From positions 186,001-250,000 of the forward strand of contig NZ_JOFT01000017.1 in the NCBI RefSeq assembly GCF_000725805.1: a stretch of 64,000 bases of DNA, given 5' to 3'. This document shows, piece by piece, positions 50,074 to 59,700 of the stretch. Position 1 is the stretch's first letter. Every line of letters starts with the position of its first letter. Both the position numbers and the translations under genes were made by a program. This DNA comes from Streptomyces xanthophaeus. GTDB lineage: Bacteria; Actinomycetota; Actinomycetes; Streptomycetales; Streptomycetaceae. Below the pieces are notes generated by a model. It did not search any database, was not told the origin of the DNA, and saw nothing but the letters and a program-made list of their open reading frames with translations.

Positions 50074-53000
50074 ATGGGGGATGTTGTGGGGGATCCGGAC
50101 CGCCGGCGGAACGCCGATCACCAGCACGAGCCGTCCGAGGACGCCGCGCCGGCCTTTCCTGCGCAGCTGCGGCGCCTTCGGGTGCAACGCGGCCTGTCAC
50201 TCGCCGACATGGCCCGCCAGACGCACTACAGCAAGGGCTACCTCAGCAAGATCGAGACCGGCTCCAAGCGCGTCACCGTCGATGTCGCACGCCGTTGCGA
50301 CGAGGTACTGCGAGCAGAGGGTGAGCTCCTGCGCATGGCCCGGGAGGCGGAATCGCCCGGCGGCAACGCCCTTGCCGCCGTCAGCGCGGGCGACCCGCGC
50401 ACGACCGGAAGCGGAACCGGAATCCAGCCGCCCGGTCCGCAGTCGGAGGGCGACTGTCCCTACCGCGGCCTGCCCGCCTTCACCTGCCTGGACGCCGGGT
50501 GGTACTTCGGGCGGGAACGCGCGACGGCAGAGCTCGCCGAGCGGGTCTTCGAACGCATCGGCCACGGACCGCTGATGCTGGTCGCCCCCTCGGGCGCGGG
50601 CAAGTCCTCACTGCTGAACGCCGGTCTGCTGCCGGCCCTGCGGCGCCGGGGCGGCTTCCCGATGCCGGGCGCCGAGAACTGGCCGGTGGTCAGGTTCACC
50701 CCCACCGCGCACCCCCTGGAGGAACTCCTCGACTGCACCGCGAAGGTGCTGGGCAGCGACCTGGGCATCACCGCCGACCAGGTGCGCGCGCGGCCCGCAG
50801 CCCTGCTGGAGGCCGTCCGCCGGCTCTCGGACGCCGGCACGGACGCCGGCACCACGGGCGCCGCCCGGGACCCTCAGCCTCCGCCCGTCCGACCGGTCCT
50901 GGTCGTGGACCAGTTCGAGGAGCTGTTCACGCTCTGCACGGACGAGGCCGAACGGCGGTCCTTCGTACGGGTGATCCGGGCGCTCGCCACGGCCGCCCCG
51001 GGCGGCTGCGGGCCCGACCCCGCGGTCGTGGTCCTCGGCCTTCGGGCCGACTTCTCCGGGAACTGTCTGGACCTGCCCGAGCTGGCCTCCGTCTTCACCG
51101 AGGGCCTGTTCGTCCTGCCCCCGATGTCCCTGGCGGAACTGCGGGAGTCGATCGCGCGCCCGGCGGCCCTCGCCGGACTCACCCTCGAACCCGGCCTGGT
51201 CCCGCTGCTGCTGCGCGACGCCGGCCTCAGCGAGGAGCCCGGCCCCTCCGACCCGGCCGGGGTGCCGGGCCACACCCCGGCCGGTGTGCTGCCCCTGGTG
51301 TCCCACGCGCTGATGGCCACCTGGCAGCGGCGCGAGGGCTCCACCCTGACCGTCGCCGGGTACGAGCACAGCGGCGGCATCCGCGGGGCGGTCGCCCGTA
51401 CCGCCGAGAACGTGTTCGCCCGCCTGTACCCGGCCGAGCAGCAGACCATCCGCCGCGTCCTGGTGCGCCTGGTCCACGTCGCCGACGGTACGGGCGCCAC
51501 CCGCCGCCGCGTCGCCCGGAGCACCCTGATGGGGCAGGCGGCCGATACCGAGGGCGTCACGGCGGCCCTCGACCCCTTCGTCCAGGCCCGGCTGGTCACC
51601 ATGGGCAGCGACACCGTGGAGATCACCCACGAGGCCCTGCTCCAGGCCTGGCCCCGACTGCACGGCTGGATCCACGCCGACCGGGCCGGGCTGCTCCTCC
51701 ACCAGCAGCTGACCCACGCGGCCGACGCCTGGGAGAGCGAGGGCCGCGACCCCAGCGCCCTCTACCGCGGGACGCGGCTGGACGGCGTACGGTCCTGGGC
51801 CGACGAGTTCGACGGGCGCAGCAGGCTCGCCCCCCGGGAGGAGGCCTTCCTGCGGGCGAGCCAGGAGGCCGAGGACCTCCGGGAACGGCAGGGCAGGCGT
51901 CAGGTCCGGCTGCGCCAGGGGATGCTGGCCACCCTCGTCGTCCTGCTGACCCTCGCCCTGACCGCGGGCGCCCTGGCCTACCAGCAGCGGACGGGCGCCC
52001 TCGCCCAGGAGCGCGCGGCCCGCTCGCGGGCCCTCGCGCTCCAGTCCACCTCGCTCGCCGCCGGTCAGCCGGAACGGTCGATGCTGCTCGCCGGTGCGGC
52101 CTACGGGGCCGGGACGACGGCCGAGGCGCGCGGCGCGCTGCTGAGCACCCAGGCGCAGCCCTTCGTCGCCCGGCTCGGCGGGCACGGCGGGCCGGTCAAC
52201 GCGGTGGCCTTCGCGCCCGGCAACCAGCTGCTCGCGACGGCCAGTTCCGACGGCACGGTGACCCTGCGCCGGCTGGCGGACCGGGCGACGACCACGACCT
52301 TCACCGTCCCCGGCCGGGTGCGCTCGGTGGCCTTCGGTCCCGACGGCCGCACCCTCGCCGCGACCGCCACCGACGGGCCCGCGCGGCTCTGGGACCTCAC
52401 CGGTCCCCCGGCCGAGTCCGTCCTGCCCGCGAGCACCTCGGGCGCCCGCGCGGTGGCCTTCGCACCGGACGGGAGGACCCTGGCCACGGCGGGCGCCGAC
52501 GGCACCGTACGGCTGTGGGAGGCCGCCGGGGACCACCGGGAGCCGACCGCCTCCCTCACCGGGCACACCGGCAGGGTCAACGCGCTGGCCTGGGCGCCGG
52601 ACGGCCGGACCCTGGTCTCGGCCGGTGCGGACCGGACCGTACGGCTGTGGGACGCGGATCGGGCGCGGCCGCTCGCCGTGCTCCCCGGGCACACCGACGA
52701 GGTCCTGGGCGCGGCGTTCTCACCGGACGGGAAGACGGCCGCGACCGGTGGCGTGGACCGGACCGTGCGGCTGTGGGACGTGGCGGCGCGCCGCCAGAGC
52801 GCGACACTGACCGGGCACAGCGACGACGTCAACGCGGTGGCCTACACCCCCGACGGGACGACCGTCGTCAGCGCGGGCGGCGACGGGACGACCCGGCTGT
52901 GGGACGTCGCGGGCGCCCGCCCGGTCGCCACGCTCGCCGGGCACACCGACTACGTGCTCGGGGTGGCCGTGGACTCCGCGGGGACCCTGCTGGCCACCGC

Positions 53001-54027
53001 GGGGTTCGACCAGTCCGTGGTCCTGTGGGACCTGCGCGGCCGGATGCTGACGGCGCGTCCGTTCACGGAGGTCTGGGACGCCGCCTACAGCCCGGGGGGC
53101 GAACTGCTGGCCACCGCAGAGGCCGACCACGCGGTGCGACTGTGGGACGTGGCGCGGCGGCGGGTGGTGACCTCCTTCACCGGTCACAGCGAGACGGTGT
53201 TCTCGGTGGCCTTCGCACCCGACGGGCGCACCCTGGCCTCGGCCGGGTCGGACGGCACGGTCCGCCTGTGGGACGTGTCCGCCCGGGCAGAGCTCGGCAC
53301 GCTCACGGGCGGGCAGGGGACGGTGTTCTCGGTGGCCTTCGCACCCGACGGGCGCACCCTGGCCTCGGCCGGGGCGGACGGGTCCGTCCGCCTGTGGGAC
53401 GTACCGGGCCGCCGGCTCCTCGCCACGCTGACCGGGCACACGGACTTCGCCAACGACGTGGCGTTCGGCCCGGACGGGCGGACCCTGGCGAGCGCCGGTG
53501 ACGATCTGACGGTCCGGCTGTGGGACGTCGCGGCGCGGCGACCGCTGGCCGCGCTCACCGGACACACGGGGGCGGTGCGGGGCGTGGCCTTCAGCCCGGA
53601 CGGGCGTTCCCTGGCGAGCAGCGGCAACGACGGGACCGTACGGCTGTGGGACGCCGGCCGGCACCGCCTGCTGGCCTCGCTCGCCGGGCACACCGGATCC
53701 GCGCGCGGCCTCGCCTTCTCCCCCGACGGGCGCACCCTCGCCTCCAGCGGCAACGACCGTACGGTGCGCCTGTGGGAGGTGGCAGGGCGCCGGCTCGGGG
53801 CCACGCTGACCGGGCACGCCAACGCGGTGTGGGGCGTCGCCTTCGCGCCCGACGGGCGGACGGTGGCCAGCAGCAGCACCGACGGCACCGTGCGGCTGTG
53901 GGACCTGGACGTCGGGAAGCGGCTGGCGCAGGTGTGCCGGATGCGGGCGGCCCTCGGCCCGCGGCAGCTCGCGGCGCTCCTGCCGGAGCTGACCGGCGCC
54001 GCCGGGCCCGGCTGCCCGGGGACCTGA
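50074..54027 (+). CDS. HTH-nSTAND1 NTPase-WD40 protein
   Basis: A 1317-residue STAND signalling protein. An XRE HTH (about residues 30-90, QRGLSLADMARQTHYSKGYL) precedes the nSTAND1 domain: CPYRGLPAFTCLDAGWYFGR is the family's opening, Walker A APSGAGKSS at 171-179, Walker B VLVVDQFEELF. A transmembrane helix lies near residues 613-637 (MLATLVVLLTLALTAGALAY). From about 700 to the end there are 14 WD40 repeats, enough for two seven-bladed propellers. GTG 50086, behind ggggga, is an alternative start. Such proteins act as switchable sensors in regulation or defence. Confidence 0.92.
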   Translation: MGDVVGDPDRRRNADHQHEPSEDAAPAFPAQLRRLRVQRGLSLADMARQTHYSKGYLSKIETGSKRVTVDVARRCDEVLRAEGELLRMAREAESPGGNALAAVSAGDPRTTGSGTGIQPPGPQSEGDCPYRGLPAFTCLDAGWYFGRERATAELAERVFERIGHGPLMLVAPSGAGKSSLLNAGLLPALRRRGGFPMPGAENWPVVRFTPTAHPLEELLDCTAKVLGSDLGITADQVRARPAALLEAVRRLSDAGTDAGTTGAARDPQPPPVRPVLVVDQFEELFTLCTDEAERRSFVRVIRALATAAPGGCGPDPAVVVLGLRADFSGNCLDLPELASVFTEGLFVLPPMSLAELRESIARPAALAGLTLEPGLVPLLLRDAGLSEEPGPSDPAGVPGHTPAGVLPLVSHALMATWQRREGSTLTVAGYEHSGGIRGAVARTAENVFARLYPAEQQTIRRVLVRLVHVADGTGATRRRVARSTLMGQAADTEGVTAALDPFVQARLVTMGSDTVEITHEALLQAWPRLHGWIHADRAGLLLHQQLTHAADAWESEGRDPSALYRGTRLDGVRSWADEFDGRSRLAPREEAFLRASQEAEDLRERQGRRQVRLRQGMLATLVVLLTLALTAGALAYQQRTGALAQERAARSRALALQSTSLAAGQPERSMLLAGAAYGAGTTAEARGALLSTQAQPFVARLGGHGGPVNAVAFAPGNQLLATASSDGTVTLRRLADRATTTTFTVPGRVRSVAFGPDGRTLAATATDGPARLWDLTGPPAESVLPASTSGARAVAFAPDGRTLATAGADGTVRLWEAAGDHREPTASLTGHTGRVNALAWAPDGRTLVSAGADRTVRLWDADRARPLAVLPGHTDEVLGAAFSPDGKTAATGGVDRTVRLWDVAARRQSATLTGHSDDVNAVAYTPDGTTVVSAGGDGTTRLWDVAGARPVATLAGHTDYVLGVAVDSAGTLLATAGFDQSVVLWDLRGRMLTARPFTEVWDAAYSPGGELLATAEADHAVRLWDVARRRVVTSFTGHSETVFSVAFAPDGRTLASAGSDGTVRLWDVSARAELGTLTGGQGTVFSVAFAPDGRTLASAGADGSVRLWDVPGRRLLATLTGHTDFANDVAFGPDGRTLASAGDDLTVRLWDVAARRPLAALTGHTGAVRGVAFSPDGRSLASSGNDGTVRLWDAGRHRLLASLAGHTGSARGLAFSPDGRTLASSGNDRTVRLWEVAGRRLGATLTGHANAVWGVAFAPDGRTVASSSTDGTVRLWDLDVGKRLAQVCRMRAALGPRQLAALLPELTGAAGPGCPGT
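53193..53373 (+). repeat. 55-bp direct repeat between two WD40 units
   Basis: Perfect 55-base identity between 53193-53247 and 53319-53373, offset 126 bases (one 42-residue WD40 unit). This marks a recent duplication or gene conversion inside the propeller and a spot for unequal recombination. Confidence 0.9.
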
Positions 54028-54238
54028 CGCGGGTGCGGGGCGCTCGGCCCGGAGGGTTTCCCCGGGGGTTTCCCGTTGCCCGTCCCGGTGGGGCGTCCCC
54101 GGAGCCTCGACGCGCGGGAGCCACGGCCACCAGGCTGCGACACGACCGACCACGACCCGACCCGGCCGACCTGCCCGGCCGCCCACCCGCCTGACTGCCC
54201 GCCCGACCGACCGACCGCCCAGACGAATCGAGGTCCGC
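54028..54238. other. Low-complexity spacer before NlpC/P60 gene
   Basis: Intergenic stretch of 211 bases with imperfect repeats of ccga/gacc-type tetranucleotides (about 54140-54225). No gene is evident. The promoter of the NlpC/P60 gene should be here but cannot be picked out. Confidence 0.5.
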
Positions 54239-55093
54239 ATGCCCCGCAGGTCCGCACCCTTCGGTCCGCTCCTCACCTTCCTCGCCCTGCTCTGTCTCCT
54301 GCTGTGCACGCCCGCCCCGGCCGCGGCCGCCGCCGACGGCGCGTGCGCCGTCCTGGCCCCGGGAGCCTCCCCGGCGGCCGAACGGGCCGTGGCCGCGACC
54401 TGCGCCCAGGTCGACGCCGACGTCTGGTACACCTGGGGCGGCGGCCACGGTCCGCAGCCCGGTGCCACGTACGGGCAGGTAGACCCGTCCGACCCGGCCA
54501 GCGAACACGACCCCGAGCGGCTGGGCTTCGACTGCTCCGGGCTGGTCCGGTACGCCTACGCCCAGGCCACCGGTTCGGACCTCCTCAACGGGGTCGCCAG
54601 CAGCCAGTACTACACGCACCGGGCCGCCGGACGCTTCACCGCCGAGCAGGGCCTCGGCCCGCTGCTCCCCGGTGACCTGCTGGTGTGGGGCACCTCCCGC
54701 AAGCTCCACCACATCGCCGTCTACCTCGGCGCGGGCAAGATGGCCGAGGCCCGGCAGTCCGGCACGAAGCTGATGGTCAGTGACGTCCGGCTGGACGGCG
54801 ACTACTACGGGGCGGTGCGCATCGACCCGGGCCCGGTGACCGGGCACGTCTTCCAGACCTGGGGCACCGGCGTGTGGACCAAGGCCGAACCGTCCCTCGC
54901 GGCCGCCCGGGTCTACGCCTTCCCGGGGCCGACGACGGTCCGGGTCGGATGCCAGAAGCACGCCGAGGAGGTCACCTCGGACGGCTACACCAACGACGCC
55001 TGGTCCTACCTGCCCGACTACCGCGCCTGGGTCAGCAACATCTACGTCCGCGGGCCCGCGTGGCTGGACGGGGTGCCCACCTGCAAGGACTGA
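54239..55093 (+). CDS. Secreted NlpC/P60 family peptidoglycan hydrolase-like protein
   Basis: A 284-residue exported protein. Signal peptide residues 1-32. The NlpC/P60 core has WYTWGGGHGPQPG, catalytic Cys in GFDCSGLVRYAYAQ, and His in KLHHIAVYLG. The last 90 residues (from VFQTWGTGVWTK) form a separate C-terminal region with two Cys, possibly SH3-like. The 210 bases before it are low-complexity. A role in cell-wall cleavage is inferred; context with STAND proteins on both sides may be chance. It ends 28 bases from the convergent lipase-like gene. Confidence 0.88.
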   Translation: MPRRSAPFGPLLTFLALLCLLLCTPAPAAAAADGACAVLAPGASPAAERAVAATCAQVDADVWYTWGGGHGPQPGATYGQVDPSDPASEHDPERLGFDCSGLVRYAYAQATGSDLLNGVASSQYYTHRAAGRFTAEQGLGPLLPGDLLVWGTSRKLHHIAVYLGAGKMAEARQSGTKLMVSDVRLDGDYYGAVRIDPGPVTGHVFQTWGTGVWTKAEPSLAAARVYAFPGPTTVRVGCQKHAEEVTSDGYTNDAWSYLPDYRAWVSNIYVRGPAWLDGVPTCKD

Positions 55094-55121
55094 CCCCGCG
55101 CGCACCGTCACCCCTCACCCG

Positions 55122-56582
55122 TCACCCGTCGACGACGGTCAGCACCTCGCGGTGGACGGCGTACGGGCCCTCGGCCTCCAGCCTCAGGACCCAGGTCCCC
55201 GCGGCCCCGGCCGTGAGCGCGGCGCGCAGCAGGCCCTCGCCGTCCGGGGTGAGCGCGACCGGTTCCCCGGCCGGCTGCGCCGCGCCGGCGGCGGAGAGGC
55301 TCGCGCGGACGGGCCGGCCGGCCTGCGCCCCCTCGACCAGCACCTCGAAGGGCTCCCCCGCCACCGCGAAATCGGGCGCGAGGACGCCGAACTGTTCCTC
55401 TCCGGTGAGCGTCTGACCGGCTCCGCGGCCCCGGACGACGGACGCCAGCTGGTGCCCGACGGTGTCCGCGCCGGTCAGGTCCACGTGGCGGTGCCCGCTC
55501 CAGACCGCGTCGCTCATCTCCTCCAGGGCCCAACCCGCGAACGCCGACTCCTCGGGCACCGTGCCGTCCCCGGTCCAGGGCTCCACCTCGTCCAGCGCGG
55601 TGGGGAACTTCAGTCCCTCCGGGGCCAGCAGCACACCGTGCACCGTGGGATGGGCCCGTCCGCCCAGGCAGTGGACCTTGTACGGCAGCCCGCCCTCCCC
55701 GCTGCGGCGCCGGTTGCGGGCGAGGGCGTCCTCGAACTCGGTGTGGAAGGCGAACGCGTCCTTGACCAGCTCCGACGGCAGGTCCGGTACGGAGATGCCC
55801 TCGTCGTCGAGGTAGCGGGTACGGGTCAGCCCCGGCAGCATCACGGCCCGGTACACGGGCAGCAGCTGCCCGACCGAAGGGAAGCTGCGGCACAGTTCGG
55901 CGAGGGCCGGGTTGAGCCAGGTCCCGGCCAGGGTCAGCGCCTTGCGCCCCAGCAGCCGCTGGTCGTCGCCGGGCCCGATGCCGTTGCGGGTCAGGAAGCG
56001 CACCGCCTTGGCGGCCCCGCGGTGCGGGGTCCCCAGGGTCACCAGCGAGCGGGCGGTCTCCCGCCCGCCGAGGCACTCCAGGTAGTAGCGGGTGACCAGG
56101 CCGCCCATGGAATGGCACAGGAAGATCACCTTGGGCTCGTCGGCGGCCTGCGGGTAGTACGCGCGCACCCGTTCCCGCCACCGGGTCAGGGCCCGTCCCA
56201 CGGCGGTTCCGAGGTCGGCGGCGGTGAGCCGGTTGGAGAGCCGCCAGTCGTAGGTGAAGGCGAGGTACTGCTCCTCGTGCAGGTCGCCGACGAGGGCGCG
56301 GAGGTCCGGGTATCCGAGGGAGGACAGCAGGCCCGGCAGCGCGGAGGGCGTCTTGACCAGCCCGTCGGCCGCGACCGCCCAGGGCGCTTCGGGCCGGTTG
56401 TCCCCGATGCCCGGCGGCAGCGCGAGCCGGTCGAAGGCCGCGCCCGGGCTGCGCGGGTGCGCGGCGAGCTCCTTGGCCAGGTGCAGGGCGGTGCGCAGGG
56501 ACTGGTGCCACACGTCCTGGTCCCCGCGGGTGAGCCTGCTGCCGAGGATGCCGGGGACGTAGACGACGAGGTCGTGGCGCAA
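55122..56582 (-). CDS. Alpha/beta hydrolase, PGAP1/LCAT-like lipase
   Basis: About 486 residues. LVVYVPGILGSRLTRGDQDV opens an LCAT/PGAP1-type lipase fold; the nucleophile elbow is FLCHSMGGLV and the acid/His pair is plausible in PWTGDGTVPEES and SGHRHVDLTG. The C-terminal 110 residues (from LAPDFAVAGEPFEVLV) look like an immunoglobulin-type beta-sandwich. No signal peptide. TTG 56582 with gggaga upstream is preferred over longer GTG versions. It lies 150 bases downstream of the caspase-STAND gene on the same strand, so it may be an effector partner. Confidence 0.85.
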   Translation of the reverse strand: MRHDLVVYVPGILGSRLTRGDQDVWHQSLRTALHLAKELAAHPRSPGAAFDRLALPPGIGDNRPEAPWAVAADGLVKTPSALPGLLSSLGYPDLRALVGDLHEEQYLAFTYDWRLSNRLTAADLGTAVGRALTRWRERVRAYYPQAADEPKVIFLCHSMGGLVTRYYLECLGGRETARSLVTLGTPHRGAAKAVRFLTRNGIGPGDDQRLLGRKALTLAGTWLNPALAELCRSFPSVGQLLPVYRAVMLPGLTRTRYLDDEGISVPDLPSELVKDAFAFHTEFEDALARNRRRSGEGGLPYKVHCLGGRAHPTVHGVLLAPEGLKFPTALDEVEPWTGDGTVPEESAFAGWALEEMSDAVWSGHRHVDLTGADTVGHQLASVVRGRGAGQTLTGEEQFGVLAPDFAVAGEPFEVLVEGAQAGRPVRASLSAAGAAQPAGEPVALTPDGEGLLRAALTAGAAGTWVLRLEAEGPYAVHREVLTVVDG

Positions 56583-56733
56583 GGCGGGGTCTCCCGTTCG
56601 GGGTCTTCGAGGTTTTCGGGGTCTGGGATTCGGGTGCGGGGGAACGCGGACTCGCGGGCACGGGCTCGCGGGCACGGGCTCGCGGTTCCCCGGGCGGGCG
56701 GGCCGGTGGCGCGGGTTCCCGCGGCGTGCCCCG

Positions 56734-59700
56734 TCACAGGCGCGCCGTGCCCCTGCGCCCGGCCGGGCGGGCCGGGAGCGCGGCCCGCAACCGGATCAGG
56801 TCGCAGCGCTGGAGTGCCTGGAGCGCGACGGTGATGCCGCGCTCCGCGTCGAAGACCGCTTCGAGGGCGGCCACGTCCGTACCGCGGTAGGGCACGGTCA
56901 GCCCGGGCACCCAGGCTCCGTACCGCACGTCCCAGACGGTCAGGGGCCGTTCGCCACCGCCGACCAGGAGCAGCGGGCGTTCGGGGCCGCCGGAGAAGGC
57001 CAATGCCGTGACGCCGGGCTCCCCGGCCCGGACCGTGGTCCGCTTCCAGCGGCGGCCGACGCACTCCGCGAGCTGGACCAGCGGGCCCTCGGCCCAGGCC
57101 AGCAGGGGGATGGACTCGCCGTCGACGCGGTACTCCCCCAAGGCGGCCGGTGCGGTGGGCTCCCAGACCTCGGTGGCGCCCGCCTCGGCGAGTCCCTCGG
57201 GGGTGCTGCGCCACAGCCGGTGGCGGTTGCCGACGTCCGTGACGACCCAGGTGGAACCGTCCGCCGTGGTGCGCGCCGCGAGGCCGCAGACGAGGATCCC
57301 GGCGTGCGCCGTCCCCGCGTCGCGGGCGTGCGTGCCGGTGACCGTCCAGCACCTGACCCGGCCGCCGGCCGGTACGAAGAGCCGCACGGACCCGTCGGCG
57401 GCGGTGAGGCCGATCCCGGGGACCTTCAGGCCGGGGTCCCCGCCGAGTTCGAGCGGTTCGCCCTGGTCGCAGGTGTCCAAGCCGGGCGAGAGCCGCCACA
57501 GCCGGGTGCGCCGGCCCGCGGCGACCGCCACCGTCCAGCCGTCCTCGTGCCACAGCGCCCGTACGGCGGTCACGGGGTCCTCGTGCGGCAGGACCACGGG
57601 TTCCGCGTCGGCGCCCGGCCCAGCCGTGAGCCCGGCGAGGACCTCGCCGCCCCATACCCGGCACAGCAGGGCGGCTTCGCCGGGGCCTGCGGCGAGCGCG
57701 AGCACCGGCCGCTCGTGGTGGGCGCGGCGCCGGGCCCGGCTGCCCGTGCGGACGGCGGAGCCCACGTCCAGCAGCCGCACGTCGGGCCCGTCCCCGGCGG
57801 CCACCAGGCCGGAGCCGCCCGGGTCGAAGGCGAGGGCCTCGGGTTCGCGCTGGCTGCGCAACGGGAACGAGCACTCCGCCGCGGTCTCGTCCAGGACCCG
57901 TATGCGGACGGCGCCGCCCTCGTGCAGGGCGATCACCGGCCGGTCCCCGAGCCGCCCCAGGGCCAGGCCCCGGGCCTTGGAGTGCAGGGTGAGGTGGGTG
58001 TGCCAGCTCGGGTCCGGCTGCGCGGTCGCGTCCGAGCCGAGTGCGAGCCGCCACACCGTCACCGCCTGCCCGTCGGCGGTGGCCAGCCAGGCGCCGCCGC
58101 CCGTGGGATCGGGCAGGGCCCCGGCCGCGTACACCGGACGGCCGCCCTCGCGCAGCACCCAGCTGCCGCCGAGGAGTCCGGATCCGCTCCGGGCCTTCGG
58201 GTGCAGCTCGCGCAGGGTCACCTCGGCGTCGGCCAGGAGCAGGAAGCTGCGGCGGTCCAGGTGGAGCAGGGCGATCCGGCCGGCGGCGGCGCCGCTGACG
58301 TCGGCGAGGCCGCCGTCGGCCGGGCGGCCCCGGTAGGGCCAGCGCCAGGCCCAGGTGCGGTGGCCGTCGGCCACGACGGTCAGGGCGGTGTCCTGATGGC
58401 GGAGGGCCGTCAGGCTGTGCGGCGCGCCGCCCCACCGGTAGACCTGGGAGGGGAGGCGTTCGGTTCCGATCCAGAAGTGGACGGCCCCGCTGTCGCGGGC
58501 GGCCGTCACCCGGTGGGCTCCGGTGCCCAGTTCGCGGACCTCGGTCAGTGCCTCGCGCCGTCCGCCGCGTTCCGCGGCGGTGCGGCGGGTGAGCAGGCGT
58601 TTGCCGGTGAAGGCGTCCTGCACCACGATCTCGCCCTGGCCCGCGACGGAGAGGGTCCGGCCGTGGTCGGCGGTGCTCCAGTTGACGGCCCGGGCGCCGC
58701 CGAGCGGGGCCGGCCAGCGCAGCTCCAGGGCCTCGGGCGGCGCGTCGGTCCACAGTTCGCGCCACGGCAGTGCGGCGAAGTCCGGCCGGTCGCGTAATCG
58801 CCGGTACAGGCCGGGGCGGTGGCTGACGAACGCCGTCGCGAGGAGCAGGGCCCGGCGCTCCGCGGCGGTGGTGCGGAAGCGGAACTCGTCGGCGACGCGC
58901 GCGTACAGGGCGGCGCCCTCGCAGGTGCGCAGGACGGGGGTGCTGAGCGGCAGCAGCACGTCCGGGTCGGTGTGCACGAGGAAGTCCGGGTCGTCGAAGA
59001 GCAGTTCCAGCAGGCCCGATCCGGCGCCCGCGGCGTGCGCCCCGAGGTGGCGGCGGACGTAGGGATGGGCGTGTTCCCAGGCTCCCGTGCCCCGGGCGCG
59101 CAGGGTCTCGACGAGGCGGCGGTGTCCGTCGGCGGGGGCCAGGCCCGCACTCTCCAGGAGGTAGGCCCCGTAGCTGGGGTGGGCCAGGCCCCAGACGGTG
59201 CGGCCGTCGGGTTCCGCCTGGGCGGTGACGAGGCTGCCGGTGGCCGCGGTCAGGACGCGCCGCAGGGCCTGCGCGGTGAGGGCGGGGGTGCCGTCGTCGC
59301 GCAGGGCGTCGGCCAGGTCCAGCCAGAGTCTGCGGTCGGCGGCGGACCCGTGGGACAGGCCCGGGCCGTGGACGAGCGCCAGGGGCCGCAGGAGTTCGGC
59401 GGTGCGCAGGGTGCCGGTGGCGCCGATGTGGCCGATCTCGTCGGCGAGGCGGTCGCGGAGCCCGGCGCCGCCGGCCCGGATGTGCTGTGTCAGCCGGTCC
59501 TCGGGGACGCGCTGCGGGCGGCGGACCAGTTCGGCGGCGATGAGCCGGGCGATCAGGAACAGCCGGCCGCTCTCCTCGGCGATGCGCGTGGCGGCGGCGG
59601 TGCGTTCGGCCTCGGCCCCCGGTTCGGCGTACGGGGAGCCCGGTGCGCCGAGGACGGTCTCCACCATGTCGGCGATGTCGCGCTCGGTCTCCTCGTCCTC

